Of a DNA stretch of 64,000 nt, positions 54,216-64,000 are shown piece by piece. Source of the DNA: Misgurnus anguillicaudatus (lineage: Eukaryota > Chordata > Actinopteri > Cypriniformes > Cobitidae); NCBI RefSeq assembly GCF_027580225.2, contig NC_073360.2, forward strand, positions 11,400,501-11,464,500, in the 5' to 3' direction. Positions within the stretch are counted from its first letter, which is position 1; the number at the start of each line of letters is the position of its first letter. A model generated the notes under the pieces. It had not been told where the DNA came from. It did not search any database and worked only from the letters and a program-made list of their open reading frames with translations. Made by a program: the position numbers and the translations under genes.

Positions 54216-55064
54216 AGTATTAAAATAAATAGGGGTAATTTTTTTCGATAGGTCTAAAATTAGCATTAGGTACAGAAATCGAATCAAATTAATAATAACA
54301 CTGTCTTTATTGTATGATTTAAATATAATTATAATTTTTTAGAGCTACAGAGTTGTTTTTCTCTTTGTCTTGGATTGTTTGATTAACATTAATGACACAG
54401 ACTTGAGTAGGTTAATTGAGGTTACTGTCTCTTTAAGAGAAGCACAGACTGGTTTCTGCCTCTAATCTAAACATAAACTTAAGACAAAAACAAATGTTTT
54501 TATTGGAAAAAGAATACTTTGTGGAGATCATTTTGTTTGTATGTGCCCTGTCAAGAACAGAAGATTTTATGTTTGCTTGTTTTTTGAAACAAGTCTCTCT
54601 CGTGTGTGCACTATTGAGGGCACTTAAACGTCTGCGCACACACACACAGAGGACGAATTACAAACAGCACAGCATAAACAGTCACTCCACATAAAAACTT
54701 TGTTGTTTTTCAGTGCTCTGTTCGCCAAATGTATTTTAATGAGACAGTCGCGCAACTTTAGTCTACACATCAAGTGTTCTGATCTGAATGGTGTAGGGAT
54801 GATCACTAGCTGGACCAGACACATTCAACCGCACGTGCGTCTGCGCTTCGTTACAGAAAGTTGCTCACTTTAGTGCCTTTTGGTTAAAATGTTTAAAATC
54901 AGTTGAATGTTAACATTTGCATGCGTATCAGGATAATGGTCACATTTCTAATAAGAAAAAACATAATATGCAACCAGGCCAAGTTATGACAAACAGGAAA
55001 GATTAATTTATTAAAATAGTAATCGTTATAGAGTGAAACTGACTATAAAGAGATGACTTTCTTA

Positions 55065-55262
55065 CCTTTTCCTTATGGTTTTTGACGTTGTGGTTGTCCT
55101 GTCGGATATTCTTGCGTTGCATATTTTGCATCTGGCAAATCTTTTTTTATTGGCACGATCCAATTCAAAGTCTTTATAGCCAAACAAGACTATTTGTGCA
55201 CCTCGACTAACGTTACTGCCTGCTATGTTTGGTGCGGTTTGAGCTGTGCAGTGTAGGCACAA
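55065..55262 (-). pseudogene. hAT transposase N-terminal exon with BED finger
   Basis: The minus-strand frame reads FGYKDFELDRANKKRFARCK then ICNARISDRTTTTS, a BED zinc-finger start (ARC-x2-C-x-A-x-IS-x-R-x-TTTS-x-x-x-RHL-x3-H in the family). It ends KTIRKR with a splice donor (AAAG then GTAAGA) at about 55065, so it is the first coding exon. The usual RHL…H half should lie in the next exon or be lost. The upstream ATG at 55262 is not certain. It probably bound the CAAGTC arrays of its own element. Confidence 0.7.
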
Positions 55263-56731
55263 ACATTGACTAGTGGTGCTGACGTCACAATAATATTTTT
55301 TTTATTTTATGGATTTTATTGCTGTTTGTTTATAATTCAAGTCATTGTCGAGTCTTTCACTTCAAGTCAAGTCTCAAGTAACTTGTTCTCAAGTCAAAGT
55401 CAAGTCATTTTCATACTTTAAAATACTTAAAATAACACTAAATTGATACAGTTTGGTATGACAAAAATTCTTGGTTTAAAAAAAATGTTTCATGCCCCTC
55501 TCCTATATATGTTTTGCTTGCAGATGTCTTATAGGATGTATTTAAAACAATGTAATTAATACTGCGACTTCAGTGTCTGACATCTTACTAAAAAAACCAA
55601 ATGAGGAAAAAGAGGAAGCATTAGATCATGATTCAGACTATTATAACAAACTGAACTAACAAACACCAGCAAACAACATTGTAAGTTGGTTATTGCTTGA
55701 ATTTATGGATGGGAATCACATAACTCTCAGGTTCATATTGCAAAAACAAACTTAATGTGAGATACAACAAGCATATAGACTAGATATACACTAAAGATGA
55801 GATTTTAATGACAATGATGAGATACAGAATATGATTTATGTATTTTGGATGTGATTTAAACCCCTGCGTGGTGTCTTTATCGTGTTTATAGCTGAACATT
55901 TTAAAATAAACAATTAAAACCTTTATTAAATAAAATTGTTTATTTTTCAGAAAAAAATTTCTTGTCACTGTTTTAGCATTCTAAGTTATGTTTTGTGTTA
56001 ATATTATTCTGTTTATGTTGCGTATATTTCTAAGGTTGATTAATTTGATATACTGTTGAATAGTTTAATTTACATCAACGTGTCATATTTTCTAAAATAA
56101 ATTAACATTTTTCTGATTCCATATTTATTTTAATAAGTGAGAAACATCTCCGCTGTGTCCTGCTGACAGGCGCGGTGGGCGCGTGCAGCACATGACGCAA
56201 ATTATGGGTCCTCCCAAGGCCTTCCACCTTGAAAGACCGAGTGCTCACCTTTTAAGGTCGCATGCTTAGAAGGTCGCAGCCCTTGAATTGGGACACAGCT
56301 TATATGTGCCCTTGCGAGGATGCGCGCAAATATTATTCTGCGTGCATATTTGCACATCTCTTGTTAGCGCGTGCTTTATCAGTACCTTAGATTTTGGTCT
56401 GAATAAACGTAACATACTTTCGCACACCTTGTGGCCAGTAGGGGCCCCACGGGGCCCCACCCAATTGCATGGTTTGCGTGGTGGGTAAACACGCCACTGT
56501 TAATCCTGAAAATTGTGACTCGAGTCAGACTCTAGTCAAGTCATGTGACTCGAGTCCCCCTCTGAAAAAATGCGTGGGTTATTTTCAACTCGCTAGGTTG
56601 TAATTTAACCTATGCTGGGATCTTTTAACCCAAAATGCTGGGTTGTTTTGGGTAAAAAATATATAAACATTTTCTGGTTTAATTTAACCCAGCGGCTTTT
56701 TGTCCCAACCATAAACAACCCAGCAATTTAG

Positions 56732-57167
56732 TCAGATGAACAATCAGAGACTGAACACACAATGACTACCAAAGTTGGTCTGTTGATCTTGAGGAAAGTC
56801 ATACAGGGATCAAGCTAACCAGCTTCGGGTTAACATGCAGCTATAGCATCACGTATACATTGGCATTCATGCAGTAGATAGATGTATATGTCTCTATTCT
56901 ATTCCGAGACGACTGAATCCAAAGGAAAAACTTCGATCATCAAAGGTGGAGCATGTGAAAAGCTTTGCCCTGACCGCAGTCATGATGTGTGTGTGTATAT
57001 GAATAGGGAATGAGGGATTTCAGTGGAAGAAAGTGTGAAGGGAAAAGCTGACTCTAGATCAGTGGCTGCAGGCAGCTGCATCCATGCTTGCATATGAATG
57101 ACTGCATGCATGTGGAGGGAAATGAATTCATGTGTCGTTTAAGTACTAAATTATATGATGTAAAAGC
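56732..57167. other. Unassigned intergenic sequence
   Basis: No element ends or credible genes. Composition is even, with several atgcat motifs. Confidence 0.3.
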
Positions 57168-57622
57168 ATATAGTCACGTATTTTTTTGATTCTTTTTCGT
57201 GCTATTATCACGAAATTTCGTGTTTTTTCGTGATCGTAAACGAATTCCTGTTTTCGTGTGATTATCACGTATTGGTTACTCGACTGTTTTGTCCTATTTT
57301 CTTACCATTGTCGCTTTGGTTTAGGGTTAGATTTACATAAAATGACATTCCTAACCAAACCCAACTCTAACCCTAACGCCAGGCGACATATAAAAAAAAA
57401 TCAGAAAAAATTGTATAGATCAATATATAAAGTGACATTCTATTGCAAGCACCAAATCTAACCCTAAACCGAAGCGACAATGGTTTAAAAACAGGACAAA
57501 ACAGTCGAGCAACCAACACGTGACAATCACACGAAAACAGGAACCCGCCACACGACCACGAAAAAACACGAAATTTCGTGATAATAGCACGAAAAAAGCA
57601 TAAAAAAAATACGTGACTATAT
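57168..57622. mobile_element. TATAGTCACGTA…TACGTGACTATA foldback, 455 bp
   Basis: The left arm tatagtcacgtatttttttg continues with gctattatcacgaaatttcg, and both are mirrored at 57540-57622. The tip extends as gtttcgtgatatagtcacgt on the right side. Internal AACCCTAA/TTAGGGTT motifs are inverted too. A repeat type I know from zebrafish; superfamily not determined. Confidence 0.82.
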
Positions 57623-57680
57623 CACGAAACTTTGTGAGACTGGGTAGCGTAAATATTGGTAGCATCTTGTGGCTGTAAAT

Positions 57681-57862
57681 ACACTGTCAGGAAAATGGTC
57701 AAAAATGGTACCCTTTCAAAAATACACATTTTCACAAAAATGTTTATTATATAGTACATCAGTAAATATTGGGTGCATTTTAGTACCTTTAGTACCATAT
57801 TAGGACCTTTATTAAGGGTGTCCCAGTGACAGCTACAGTAGGGACCTTTTTCTGACAGTGTA
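57681..57862. mobile_element. ACACTGTCAGGAAAA MITE with GTACC repeats
   Basis: The ends acactgtcaggaaaatggtc and (inverted) gacctttttctgacagtgt pair. The interior has repeated GTACC/GGTACC, like 28613-28802 (gggtgtcccagtgacagct). Confidence 0.78.
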
Positions 57863-59120
57863 ACAATGTCCGACATCTGCATCTATGGATTTCATAGCTT
57901 TCCCCTTCAGATTGTTGACCCTTCAGCTACTAAATGCTGATCACTAATATCTATACAGCCAGAAAGTCATTTTTACCATTCAGTGTTTTTACCATTTTGC
58001 TGGCGGCGGGCCACTGCTCCTCTGAGGGTGGTTGCTCTTGGGATCAGGAAATGTATTTGTGTCCAAACAGGACATGCATGTCAAGACGTTCAGCTTACTG
58101 TAAAGGTGTTAGCACCCTAGGATGAGCTCATCACTACAGCTGTTGTGTGAGCCCACCGTGCCAAGGTGTGGGGAAGAAACTTGGGGGGGTGTGAAACAGT
58201 CAAGATAGCACAAGAATAAAAGGTTAGCGTTATGGTTTCATTTATGATGTGCTTGCTAGTATGTAAGAGTATAGCGGTATACAGAAATCAAGGTTCGGTT
58301 TTATGATCACGGGTCGATACAATAGAAAAAAGCAACAAATCCCAAGCAGACAAAACTGCACTAACGTCTAAGCTAAAGTAACACATTTGCTTTGAAAAGT
58401 ACCAGAAGTACTAAAACTCTACCGAGGGTTCATTCATGTCCACATGCGCACCTGATACAGTACAGCGGCGCAAGTTTTAATAACTTTGCATTGGGGCAGT
58501 GATAGTGATCCTCACTCTAGTGGGCGGCACTAATAATTAAAATGCTGAATGAATGAGTGGCGTTATATTGGCTGCGGTTCAGCTCAGCCTTCATGTCGTC
58601 TCTTTGTGAACTCAAACGAAGCTTTTAAGATTGGAAACCTGAAACAAACAACGCTTGACTTTGTGAATAACAGTCAGAACCGAGAGCTGATTCAGCTGTT
58701 TGCCGAGATCAAGCCCAAGGTGATTTTGAAAAAGTAGCTTCAAAGAAAGACCTGCAGTAAGCACCGGATACGCCTGCATACATACTAATATGTGCAAGTA
58801 AACAGCAATAGAGAGAGAAAGAGATGTGGTTAAATTAAACCATAGACCTAAGAAATCCTTTAGTGACTCTATACAACCCTGACGCAATATACAGCATTTA
58901 AAGATTAATATAGCATAAAATTAACCCCTTTGCCTTTGGAGCACCATTAGGCTGAATTAATGTTTCCATGTTATCATCATTTATTCAAATGATTTTATTT
59001 TACTTTGATGAGAGCGAAACTCATAACCGCATGTACCTCACACCACCATGTTTCCATGAAAAAAAGTTTTACGTAGTTATAAATAATACATTTAGTCTTG
59101 AATAATGCAGATCTCAAAAG
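57863..59120. other. Low-repeat intergenic DNA with one odd open frame
   Basis: No paired ends. The stretch 58270-58330 (ggttcggttttatgatcacg) looks like a hAT fragment. It contains the 62-codon frame at 58549-58737, listed separately. Confidence 0.3.
58549..58737 (+). pseudogene. Unidentified open frame, possible exon or repeat ORF fragment
   Basis: A 62-codon frame with balanced composition: NSNEAFKIGNLKQTTLDF then VNNSQNRELIQLFAEIKPK. It reads more like real protein than most short frames here. I do not recognise the family. No acceptor or donor is compelling, and the frame ends in a stop after ILKK. It could be the last fragment of a transposon or retroposed gene. Confidence 0.25.
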
Positions 59121-59121
59121 A

Positions 59122-60240
59122 GTAGGGGAGACTGAGGATGGTTGCAACACTTTTTGCATTTCTCAATGATTCTCTCATAGTGGATTACCCAAACCATTTA
59201 AAGTTGAATGAAAAATATCATTCTTAATATCTATCTGAATAGAAATGTCAGATGTTGTAACTTGAAGAACTACATAAAAACCTATAACCTAAAGCTTTTT
59301 GTCACACAAGCATCTCTGAAAATGAATGTATTATTGTAGTTTGATAGTATTATGTATTTATTTTTATACAGTATCAAGTGTATTAGTTTTCTTGTTTTAT
59401 AAACGAAGTAAACGTGCAGATGTTATATACAGAAATTGAGACAGAAGGAATAAAAGCATTTGAAATGCACCAAAGTTGCATTTACTTTGATTTAGTTTTA
59501 TATCTTTTTTTAACAACTTGTTGAAACAATTCCCACCAGCCCTGACAAAACATAATATGTGTGTTAGTCACACTTACCTTGACACTTGCTAAATCTGTCA
59601 CTTAAAGCTCCCATTTCTTCTTATCTCATGTTAATCTTGAGTACCTATCTATAGAGTAGGATTACCTCATTCATAGTCTTTAGTTTTATCAAATGTATAA
59701 AATTGGCTTAATTCTCCCTATATCCAAAAACACACTTCTTCTTTCGTGCCGTTGTTGAGTCTTGATATAAAACAAAGCTGTTGTGTGAAGACTTCTAGCG
59801 TCCTTTCCGGGGGAAGTGCCCATAAAAGAAATGATACGTAAAGTCTACCCATGCTAAGTAAATGTACCCATGTTTAAAAAAACTTTTCCGAACCCTGGCG
59901 AATTGCATTTGGCACAGAAATACTCTGTAACACATCCAACTGCTTTCTTGACACTTTTTTGCATTTGTTTAGCTTGAGGAAATCAACTCTTAAACTGTGT
60001 TAATAAGTCAGAATGCATGAAATAATGTTGAACCCCCCACCCCTAAAAGTCAACAAAATGATTCAAACCAAAGTCCCTTTTTGGAAGTTGTGCCATTACA
60101 GTAGGTGGCCATGTTTGCAATGTTTGCAAAGCCTCCTGGCTCATGCAAGACTAAAGTCCTATCTACTTGAATGGGGAAAGACAGATATCTCTAAAATAAT
60201 GTGTTTGAACATATTTCTGACCAACAATTAAACCTGACAT
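59122..60240. repeat. Possible repeat starting AGTAGGGGAGACTGAGGATGG
   Basis: The left edge agtaggggagactgaggatg, then gttgcaacactttttgcat, is a start I associate with cyprinid repeats. The right edge is not determined. The interior is AT-rich and without credible genes. Confidence 0.35.
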
Positions 60241-60862
60241 AACTTTTGTTTCTTAAACTCAGATTGCACTAAAAACACTGGTAACACTTGAGACTGACAT
60301 GACACCTTCATAATCATGACATGACACGTGTCATGGAGGAGTTTTTTTTATTTGCACGTTTATGACAACTTTCATTAAGTATCATTTGTTCAATTATGTA
60401 ATTTTTAATGCAAAGATGACATTGTTTGAGATAACTTGAAATAAACCAATCCATCATAACTTGTCATAAATCTGTCATAAACATGACATACTGTAGTAAA
60501 GTAAATATCAAACTTAAAAAACTACCTAGTTTTATGGATTCACATTACATTACATTTACATGTATGTGCACAATACATAAAAAACTGACAACTAACAGAA
60601 CTTGGTCTTCCTTACACAAAGGGTTCTGAAATTTTCTGACATAGAAGAAAAAACTAACAAAACATTTAATTAATTAATTTAAATAACTGTTTTCCAGCGA
60701 TATGGACCCAACCTATAATCTATTATTGTACTGTTTTCATTTAATTTTAGGTAAATCGGACTCCAAATGCAATAAAATATAATTTTATTTATTTATCATT
60801 TTTATTAAATGATTGATTTTATTTGTTAAACACATAGAAAAAACTTTAAAAAACATTATGAA

Positions 60863-61736
60863 TAGGGCTGTAATGATTAATCGTGCAAATGCGCATTTTC
60901 TCAGTGAATGAATCTTAATGAATTACAGTGAATCCAGGCACACTCAAACAGAACAGAAACTCCAAATGTGCCACAGAAGAAGTACTGCAAACACTGGCGG
61001 TGTCCGAAAACTCTAAATTGCTGCCTTCTGTGGCAGCATTCCAAGGCAGGAAGGCATCAAGACATGTCTGAATCCTATGTTAGGTTTACTTCCTGACTCC
61101 TGAGATCTTATCCCACAATTCCATGCATGTGTGCGCATAGGGAATGTGATTGTCGCACCTGGTCGAGTTTGAAAAAATAAAATGGCGGCCAAGAAAGCGC
61201 CTGGAGCACAAATTTAGTGTAAATAAATGTATATATTCACTTTTAAAACCTTTAACTTACATTTCTAGTGAGAAATTATTATTGTAATTTTCAAATATGT
61301 GTTTAGTTATCACAAAGACGCTCTCTGTTTAAATTTCAACCACACTGCCTTTGAAGTGTTTCTCTTAGCTGCCTTCATGCCTCCGAAGTCATTGCCTCAT
61401 GAGGCAGCGAGGCAATAAGTCAGCTGCCTAATTTTTCAGACGCAGCCACTATTCCAGGAAATGTCTATAAGAATATTTATATTGCCGTTCTTCAAATTGT
61501 TTCAGGTATTTTTATGATAATAAAGAATATTTTGAATGATTTTGTTTAACGAGTGTTGCACATTATAAATTACTCAGACTCTTAATGATTTTAGATTGAT
61601 AAGGACTTCTTACTGACCAAAACGCTGTAGTACATGCACAAGCTGCGCATGAAACACAGAATCGGAGCCTTGCGATTCAGAATTGATTTCAGACAGGTTG
61701 TTTCAATTGAACACGCAATTTATCGTAACAGCCCTA
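60863..61736. mobile_element. hAT element TAGGGCTGTAATGATTAATCG, 874 bp, perfect duplication
   Basis: The ends tagggctgtaatgattaatc and (inverted) atttatcgtaacagcccta are flanked by the 8 bp repeat attatgaa (60855-60862, 61737-61744). Within it, 60994-61445 is another element (ggtgtccgaaaactctaaat … aatttttcagacgcagcc) rich in GCCTTC/GGCAGC. Confidence 0.92.
60994..61445. mobile_element. GGTGTCCGAAAAC / CTGCC element nested in the hAT
   Basis: The left part ggtgtccgaaaactctaaat, gctgccttctgtggcagc and the right part gaggcagcgaggcaataagt … tttttcagacgcagcc are degenerate inverses. The boundaries are approximate. Confidence 0.55.
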
Positions 61737-62209
61737 ATTATGAACTAAATAATATTAATGAAGTTGTTATAAAACTATTTGACAGAGTATTAACACAATG
61801 ACATTTTACTGACGAATTATATTTGTACCACTGTAGCCGAGGTCAAGAAAAATATTCATGATGCTGTTAATAACTATATGACAGAGTATTAACACTTAAT
61901 TACAAATTCAATTTGTATCACTGGTAAAAAGTGGTCAGTTATGTTGTCTTCTTGGTAATGTCAAGTTGTCATAACAAAGACATCTCAAACAATGTCATCT
62001 TTACATTAAAAATGACATAACTGAATGAATGACACTTAATGACAGTTGTCATAACATGCATAAAATCTCTTTCATGTTCATGACACGTGTCATGTCATGA
62101 TAATGAAGGTATCATGTCAGTCTTATAACCAACCCTTCAAGTAAAGTGTTACCAAAACACCTTTATTCAAGGTTGTTTAACTACTGAGCATGCACACATT
62201 TGCATGCAC

Positions 62210-62417
62210 CTAACATGATTCTGAAAAGTTGGTTCAACTAAAAAAAAGTTACCTGTTTTCCTTCAAATTTAATTCTACTTAAAAAATGGACATGGAATGA
62301 ACTTTTTTGAGTTAACTAATATTTTTAATTTGAATTAACTTTTAATTGAATTAAAATTTAAGAGCAACCTGGTAACTTTATTTTATAAGTTGAACCAACA
62401 AATATTTTTACAGTGTA
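62210..62417. mobile_element. AT-rich MITE ending TTTTTACAGTGTA
   Basis: The left ttggttcaactaaaaaaaag and right (inverted) ataagttgaaccaac form arms around an AT-rich core. The outer tip tttttacagtgta is that of the CACTGTAAAAA family (38025-38281). Confidence 0.6.
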
Positions 62418-64000
62418 GTAGTAGTAGTGCTCAGTCTTGTCATATCAAACATCTTTAAGTGAATTATGACAAATTTATAGAAAAACTTAGTAGGACAAAC
62501 AAGTAGCCCATTAAAAACTTTACTTTTAACGTTTTTTTTTATAAACGCAGTAATAATTGTTAAAACTGCTCTTGATCTACTTAGTGACAGTATGATGTGC
62601 AATATGAGTATATCATTGGTCTAGTATGTCGTTTATTAACAAAAAAATACAAGACATGTTACAAAACATCCCCTGTCTTCCCTATTTTCTTATCCAAAAT
62701 GCATAAATGTTATAAAGCACTTTAATATGTTCATCTTCATTTAAAAATTTGATTTTCCTACGCCAGAACAAAAATACTGATGTTGCATGACAAATGTAAT
62801 ATATTTTAAAAGCTACTTTGACAAATACGGAGGCAACAAATGATTTATCATCATGATAAATTCAAATGGAAATTAAATCAACAATACCAAGCGTTCACAG
62901 CCCAAGACCTTGAATAGCATCTTTTTGATGTACACCGCATATTGTGATGTTGTTTGAGTCATTGGCAGAATCACAAGAGCGTGCCATTTCACGACAGAAA
63001 ATGTTCAATATGCTGAATAATGCAATGCCACGGCTCTCTTTGGCTTTGTTCTGGAAGCTTTATTTCAGACTAGAGCTGCTTCTGTCAGTTCAGGGATGTG
63101 ACTGTCATATACAGTACTATCAATGAGACATCTGTAGGTGATCCACAATGGAAACGGGCACATTTACAAGCCAACAGATAACTAGTTAATCATAATTTTG
63201 AGCTATGTGGGTTTTTTACAAGAAAGATCTAAGTGGTACTTGTCTGTGCAAAACTTGAATGCACGATGCTATAGCAAATCTCTAACGTGGGTCTATGTGA
63301 TTTTAAATCCGTTTTTAGTAAAAGAAAGATGCTTGATTTTTTAGAAAAGCAACAGCACACCTCTTACAGCAAGTCAGGCCATTTCAGTGTCAATTCATGT
63401 CGGTGGCACAAACAGTACAGAATGTGTTAAAGTAATACCTGGCATGAGTTTTAAAAACCTCTTACTCTACATATAAGCAATAAAAGTGATGCTCAATCTG
63501 CTAATTTTTCAAGCATCTGCAATAGCCCCGTCCTTAAATTCTGTAGTGGAAAAGATTTGACAAATGTACGAGAACCAGGTGAGCATGAAACTGCATGTTT
63601 GAGACACCGGTGTGTTTGAAACATCTGAGCATGACATCCTCAAATCCTGTCCCTCTGAGTGAAGGCCAAAAAGAGGGATTACCTCTGATGTTACAACGGA
63701 TTGTGTCCTCTCAGCTGCCGTCTGTGACAAAACGGGGATCAAGGAAGCAGGATCTGGCAACCGCTAAAGATTGGCAACAGGGAACAGATGGTCCGGAGGA
63801 GTGATGTGGACAAGCAAAAAAGGATGCAGGCCTGAAAATAGATAAGAAGGGAATGTTGATGAGACCGATGGATATTCAGCCCAGGTACTGTTTAACTTCA
63901 GCCCACACTGAAAGACAATATACTCGTAAACAAACATTTCAAAATGGGCTTTACAACCACAAGCCATAAGAAAACCTTTTGCGGGCATTTATTGGCTGGT
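62418..64000. other. Low-repeat intergenic DNA at the window end
   Basis: No transposon ends or credible genes. Short frames at 62944, 63595 and 63764 lack known family features and splice context. Composition is even, with moderate GC after 63500. Confidence 0.3.

Larger units (their letters stand above)
54037..56564 (-). mobile_element. hAT element CAGAGGTGGGGACAAGTC…, 2528 bp, with transposase exon
   Basis: The ends cagaggtggggacaagtg and (inverted) actcgagtccccctctg. Flanks taaaaaat (54029-54036) and gaaaaaat (with overlap at the last G) agree at 7 of 8. Subterminal regions are dense in CAAGTC/GACTTG repeats (54080-54215, 55330-55410). A BED-finger exon on the minus strand gives the orientation. 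No catalytic domain was found, so the copy is probably defective. Confidence 0.85.
54021..56731. mobile_element. TGCTGGGTT MITE split by a 2.5 kb hAT
   Basis: The left tip acacactctaaaaaat (54021) and the continuation gcgtgggttattttcaactc (56571 onward, ending caacccagca at about 56726) form one MITE of about 180 bp net. The hAT inserted right after the A6 run. Related to 47448-47634. Confidence 0.7.
60280..62153. mobile_element. GGTAACACTTGAGACTGACATG element, 1874 bp
   Basis: The left arm ggtaacacttgagactgaca, tgacaccttcataatcatga and the right arm (tcatgataatgaaggtatca; agtgttacc) are inverses. The flanks aaaacact (60272-60279) and aaaacacc (62154-62161) match at 7 of 8. It is the second GGTAACACTT element in the window and carries a nested 874 bp hAT, leaving about 1 kb of its own. 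Confidence 0.87.

Noticed and set aside
57330..57475. TTAGGG/CCCTAA motifs suggesting an interstitial telomere
   Set aside because: Only isolated single motifs inside the arms of a foldback; no tandem array.

Overview
This window looks like nuclear DNA from a teleost fish, most likely a cyprinid (the zebrafish/carp group). It is AT-rich and almost wholly non-coding, and the longest open frames are only about 130 codons. It is saturated with short inverted-repeat transposon families that I recognise from cyprinid genomes: AGGGATAGTTCACC elements, TTCACACGGGGCG elements, CAGTGGCGGC elements, GGTAACACTT elements, tRNA-derived SINEs, L2-like 3' tails and Tc1. No bacterial, phage or organellar genes are visible.

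One host gene can be supported. The first coding exon of a 1,4-alpha-glucan (glycogen) branching enzyme, gbe1, lies on the minus strand at 15983-16080, with a splice donor directly after it and a plausible promoter at 16081-16244. If so, positions 1-15982 are in intron 1 (no exon 2 seen) and positions above about 16250 are upstream intergenic DNA. A long gene-poor upstream region fits the known position of mammalian GBE1 beside a gene desert.

Layout: 1-15980, MITEs, hAT elements and a decayed Tc1 transposase gene broken by insertions. 15340-16250, gbe1 exon 1 plus a GC-box/TATA/splice-donor cluster on the other strand. 16750-20810, a four-level nest of elements. 21000-25900, more elements, including a hAT with a broken BED-finger transposase. 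25900-30000, a 2.1 kb hAT and low-repeat DNA. 30000-35300, Harbinger-like and TTAA elements, a near-perfect palindromic hAT MITE and a nested CAGTGGCGGC element. 35400-43900, back-to-back TTAA elements, a SINE split by another element, a degenerate satellite-like patch and a complete Harbinger-like element. 43900-46560, low-repeat DNA with a cluster of ATTA motifs. 46560-51120, adjacent TTAA elements, a 1.3 kb GGTAACACTT foldback and Harbinger-like copies. 52000-56730, a (TA)n tract, a foldback with a decayed ORF fragment, an L2 tail and a 2.5 kb hAT with a BED-finger exon. 57170-64000, a foldback, a GGTAACACTT element carrying a second hAT, and low-repeat DNA.

There is no operon-like or multi-gene system here. 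The interest lies in the nesting record: many target-site duplications can be read exactly, so element order and superfamily (TTAA, 8 bp or 3 bp duplications) can be assigned from the sequence alone.
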